DNA from: Caryophanales bacterium UBA1719
Lineage (GTDB): Bacteria > Bacillota_I > Bacilli_A > RFN20 > CAG-826
Assembly (NCBI GenBank): GCA_002317145.1
Contig: DCIT01000049.1
Span: 58,823-66,371 of the forward strand
Reading direction: 5' to 3'
Length of the DNA stretch: 7,549 nt
Position 1 is the stretch's first letter. Every line of letters starts with the position of its first letter. Below the pieces are notes generated by a model. The model was not told the DNA's origin, did no database searches, and was given only the letters and a program-made list of their open reading frames with translations. Positions 6,201 to 7,549 of the stretch are shown piece after piece. The position numbers and the translations under genes are program-made.

Positions 6201-7180
6201 ACGTAAGGAGCGTTCATATCCACTAATTTCTTTAAACGATTATTACGAGTAATGACTCTACGATATAAATCATTTAAATCAGAGGCAGCAAATCTACCAC
6301 CATCAAGTTGTAACATTGGACGGAGATCTGGTGGTATAACTGGTATAACATCAAGAACCATCCATTCTGGACGATTTTTACTTGTTCTAAAAGCTTCTAA
6401 GACTTCAAGTCTCTTAGTTAATTTAATTCTACGAGGACCTTGAGCGTCGATTAATTCTTTTTGTACTTTCTTAAATTCATCTTCAATATCTAATTCACGG
6501 AGTAAACGTTTAATTGCATCAGCACCTTCACCAAATTCCGCTCCAGTATTTTTGGAGATGAATTTAGAAATTGTGAAGTAGTCAAATGTTTCATCACGTT
6601 TAGCCATGTGTTGTAAATAAAGTTCAACTTTAGCATAATCATTTGAATCTTTAGAAAACTTATCTTTAAATTCATTAATTGCATCTGTAAAGACGATTCT
6701 CGCTGTAGATTCATCTAAATATTGACCTTTCTTTAATACTTTTGAATTACCTGGATTTAAACAAATGTGAGCGGCGAAATAAACAACTTCTTCAATCTCT
6801 TTTACTGATATATCAGTATAAGCGCTTAAAAGTAATTGAATACGGCTTGGCGCACCTTTTAAATACCAAATATGTGTGCATGGAGTGGCTAATTCAATAT
6901 GCCCCATTCTTTCACGACGGACTTGCTTAGAAATAACTTCAACACCACACTTCTCACAGACTAAACCTTGATAACGAATCTTCTTATATTTACCGCAATG
7001 ACATTCAAAGTCTTTACTAGGACCAAATATCTTTTCGCAGAATAAGCCTTCCATTTCAGGTTTTTGGCTACGATAGTTAATTGTTTCAGGACGAGTTACT
7101 TCACCATGAGACCATCCACGGATGGCATCTGGAGAGGCAAGTCCTACTTGCATAGCTGCTAAATCTTTTACATTAAACAT
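3278..7180 (-). CDS. rpoC: DNA-directed RNA polymerase subunit beta'
   Basis: Largest catalytic subunit of RNA polymerase, 1300 residues, complete. The N-terminal zinc-binding domain has C60, C62, C75 and C78. The catalytic loop NADFDGDQM (496-504) carries the magnesium-binding aspartates D498, D500 and D502. The bridge helix spans about 861-896 (THGARKGGADTALKTADSGY). The second zinc site is C904, C980, C987 and C990. The trigger loop region near 1005-1050 contains SIGEPGTQLTMRTFHSGG with M1024 and H1028, without the large insertion seen there in proteobacteria. The protein is about 100 residues longer than B. subtilis RpoC; by eye the extra lies mainly around 160-207 and 556-590. The start is set by AAGGAGGAG (7189-7197) before ATG and by the family's N-terminus (FNVKDLAAMQVGLASPD). 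It follows rpoB after 18 bases in the same operon and ends at a terminator. Confidence 0.99.
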   Translation of the reverse strand: MFNVKDLAAMQVGLASPDAIRGWSHGEVTRPETINYRSQKPEMEGLFCEKIFGPSKDFECHCGKYKKIRYQGLVCEKCGVEVISKQVRRERMGHIELATPCTHIWYLKGAPSRIQLLLSAYTDISVKEIEEVVYFAAHICLNPGNSKVLKKGQYLDESTARIVFTDAINEFKDKFSKDSNDYAKVELYLQHMAKRDETFDYFTISKFISKNTGAEFGEGADAIKRLLRELDIEDEFKKVQKELIDAQGPRRIKLTKRLEVLEAFRTSKNRPEWMVLDVIPVIPPDLRPMLQLDGGRFAASDLNDLYRRVITRNNRLKKLVDMNAPYVILMNEKRMLQEAVDALIDNGRRNNKPVLSTSGRPLKSLTAALKGKQGRFRQNLLGKRVDYSGRSVIAVGPDLRMYQCGIPREMAIQLLRPFIASILIKRGKVQAHKEADKLIDRKDPLVYDIVEEIISDHPVLLNRAPTLHRLGIQAFQPKLVDGRAIRLHPLVCTGFNADFDGDQMAVHVPLTKEAQEEALNLMLASNNILGPKDGKPIVTPSQDMVLGNYYLTLESTKEDFLNKAKKAHEEKDYVQEEKYTLFANSEGKVFGSVEDVLRAYETHQICLHNRVAILAKALKKDLSVFDEGMQNMYLLTSVGRIIFNLIFPSDFPYLNDADDRSLKFTIQNPNKKKYIMQDFLPLGSDIKEAIAKKPLRLPLKKKNLGKIIDQVFHRYDTFRTSVILDKLKDQGFKYSTVSGVTVSLSDIRTLEGKDALIKAGDNQTEQVEKMYNKGLLTEEERHIRIVSIWNDVKDQVTKKLDIQLKGDRANPLFIMVDSGARGSLGNFAQLEGMRGLMSKPNGETIELPIKHSFREGMTVSEFFIATHGARKGGADTALKTADSGYLTRRLVDVSQDVIVREVDCGTDHGFVMRAIKNPGEDKALVSLYDRIRGRYAMHDIINPKTKEVIAQANTLITNTKAHAIEDAGIEEVEIRSLFGCQTKDGVCAHCYGRNLATGNEVNIGEAVGIMAAQSIGEPGTQLTMRTFHSGGVAESDITQGLPRVQELVEARNPKGEALISDIKGKITKIEDHNGCYLIEVTNDIESKEYLTTFGARLAVKKGQSINNGERLTTGAISPKKLLDASDLVTVENYMLAEIHKPYCAQGIEINDKHLEVIIKQMLCKVLVLDGGDTDLLPGTRVDVNRYTEANSNALVEGKRPAIARPLMLGITKSALETPSFLSAASFQETPRVLTDAAIKGKKDILHGLKENVITGKLIPAGRGLKSVEDEEAIVSNFTVKGKLEEIDSKYVGVHDYSENK

Positions 7181-7198
7181 ATTATTTACTCCTCCTTA

Positions 7199-7549
7199 TT
7201 AATTAAGTGCCTCTTCGACATCTTCTTTAGTGATTGTCGCTTCATTATTAGCTTGCTCACTAGTCATAGAACGAATTAGGGCATTGGTCTTTCTTTCTTC
7301 TTGTTGAACTTCTCTTGCTAAAGCATCCATATCAATCTCATCTCCTTTAGAGTTGAGTAATTTAACATCGATACATAAAGCTTGAAGTTCTTTAGTAAGA
7401 ACACGGAAAGCTTCTGGTAATCCTGGTTCTGGTATTCTTAATTGCTTAATGATAGATTCATAAGTCTTATTACGACCAACTCTATCATCAGACTTAATAG
7501 TAAGAATTTCTTGTAAGGTATGGGCTGCGCCATAAGCTTCAAGAGCCCA
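7199..7549 (-). CDS. rpoB: DNA-directed RNA polymerase subunit beta, C-terminal end only
   Basis: The last 116 residues of RpoB; the rest lies beyond the right edge. The conserved C-terminal clamp segment is plain: WALEAYGAAHTLQEIL, then KSDDRVGRNKTYE, then IPEPGLPEAFRVLTKELQ, then LCIDVKLL. This part packs against the N-terminus of RpoC in the enzyme. After it comes a weakly conserved acidic tail ending EDVEEALN. The gene ends in tandem stops TAA TAA, followed at once by the ribosome site of rpoC, the tight arrangement typical of the rpoBC operon. Nothing looks broken in the visible part. Confidence 0.98.
   Translation of the reverse strand, partial: WALEAYGAAHTLQEILTIKSDDRVGRNKTYESIIKQLRIPEPGLPEAFRVLTKELQALCIDVKLLNSKGDEIDMDALAREVQQEERKTNALIRSMTSEQANNEATITKEDVEEALN

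Noticed and set aside
1..7549. A tRNA, rRNA or other stable RNA gene.
   Set aside because: Outside the protein genes only about 600 bases remain, and none shows a tRNA cloverleaf with the conserved TTCRA loop or recognisable rRNA sequence.

Overview
This is an AT-rich window in which every recognisable gene lies on the minus strand. It holds a conserved information-processing block, and in reading order the genes are rpoB (only its 3' end), rpoC (complete), a small unannotated locus, dprA (complete) and topA (cut off by the left edge about 50 residues short of the usual length). Low G+C, strong AGGAGG ribosome sites, A/T-ending codons and sequence that follows Bacillus-type RpoB/RpoC/DprA/TopA point to a low-GC member of the Bacillota. 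The 1300-residue RpoC, about 100 residues longer than that of Bacillus subtilis, would fit an Erysipelotrichia- or Mollicutes-like lineage. Tryptophan is read from TGG at conserved positions and the stops are TAA, so nothing requires a reassigned genetic code. The exact taxon cannot be fixed by eye.

Right part (3232-7549): the rpoB tail and rpoC form an operon with an 18-base gap that contains the rpoC ribosome site. The operon ends in a clean intrinsic terminator just after the rpoC stop.

Middle (2799-3231): this spacer is the unusual part. Two 87-base direct repeats, 76/87 identical without gaps, each sit directly after a terminator and directly before a ribosome site and ATG, one before a small ORF and one before dprA. 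Between them is a 46-codon ORF ending in an uninterrupted hydrophobic stretch. It has a second, well-spaced ribosome site in front of an internal TTG that would give a 19-residue peptide resembling small membrane toxins. The internal ribosome site lies in one arm of an imperfect inverted repeat whose other arm is downstream of the stop codon, so the mRNA could fold back on itself and hide that site. A second hairpin at the stop codon competes for the same bases, and a GC-rich terminator closes the unit. Together this resembles a type I toxin locus or another structured small-peptide locus, but no homology could be tested.

Left part (1-2798): dprA (DNA-processing protein for transforming DNA) precedes topA (DNA topoisomerase I), a common neighbour pair in Bacillota. 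topA has its own near-consensus sigma-A promoter in the 105-base gap, so it can be expressed independently of dprA.
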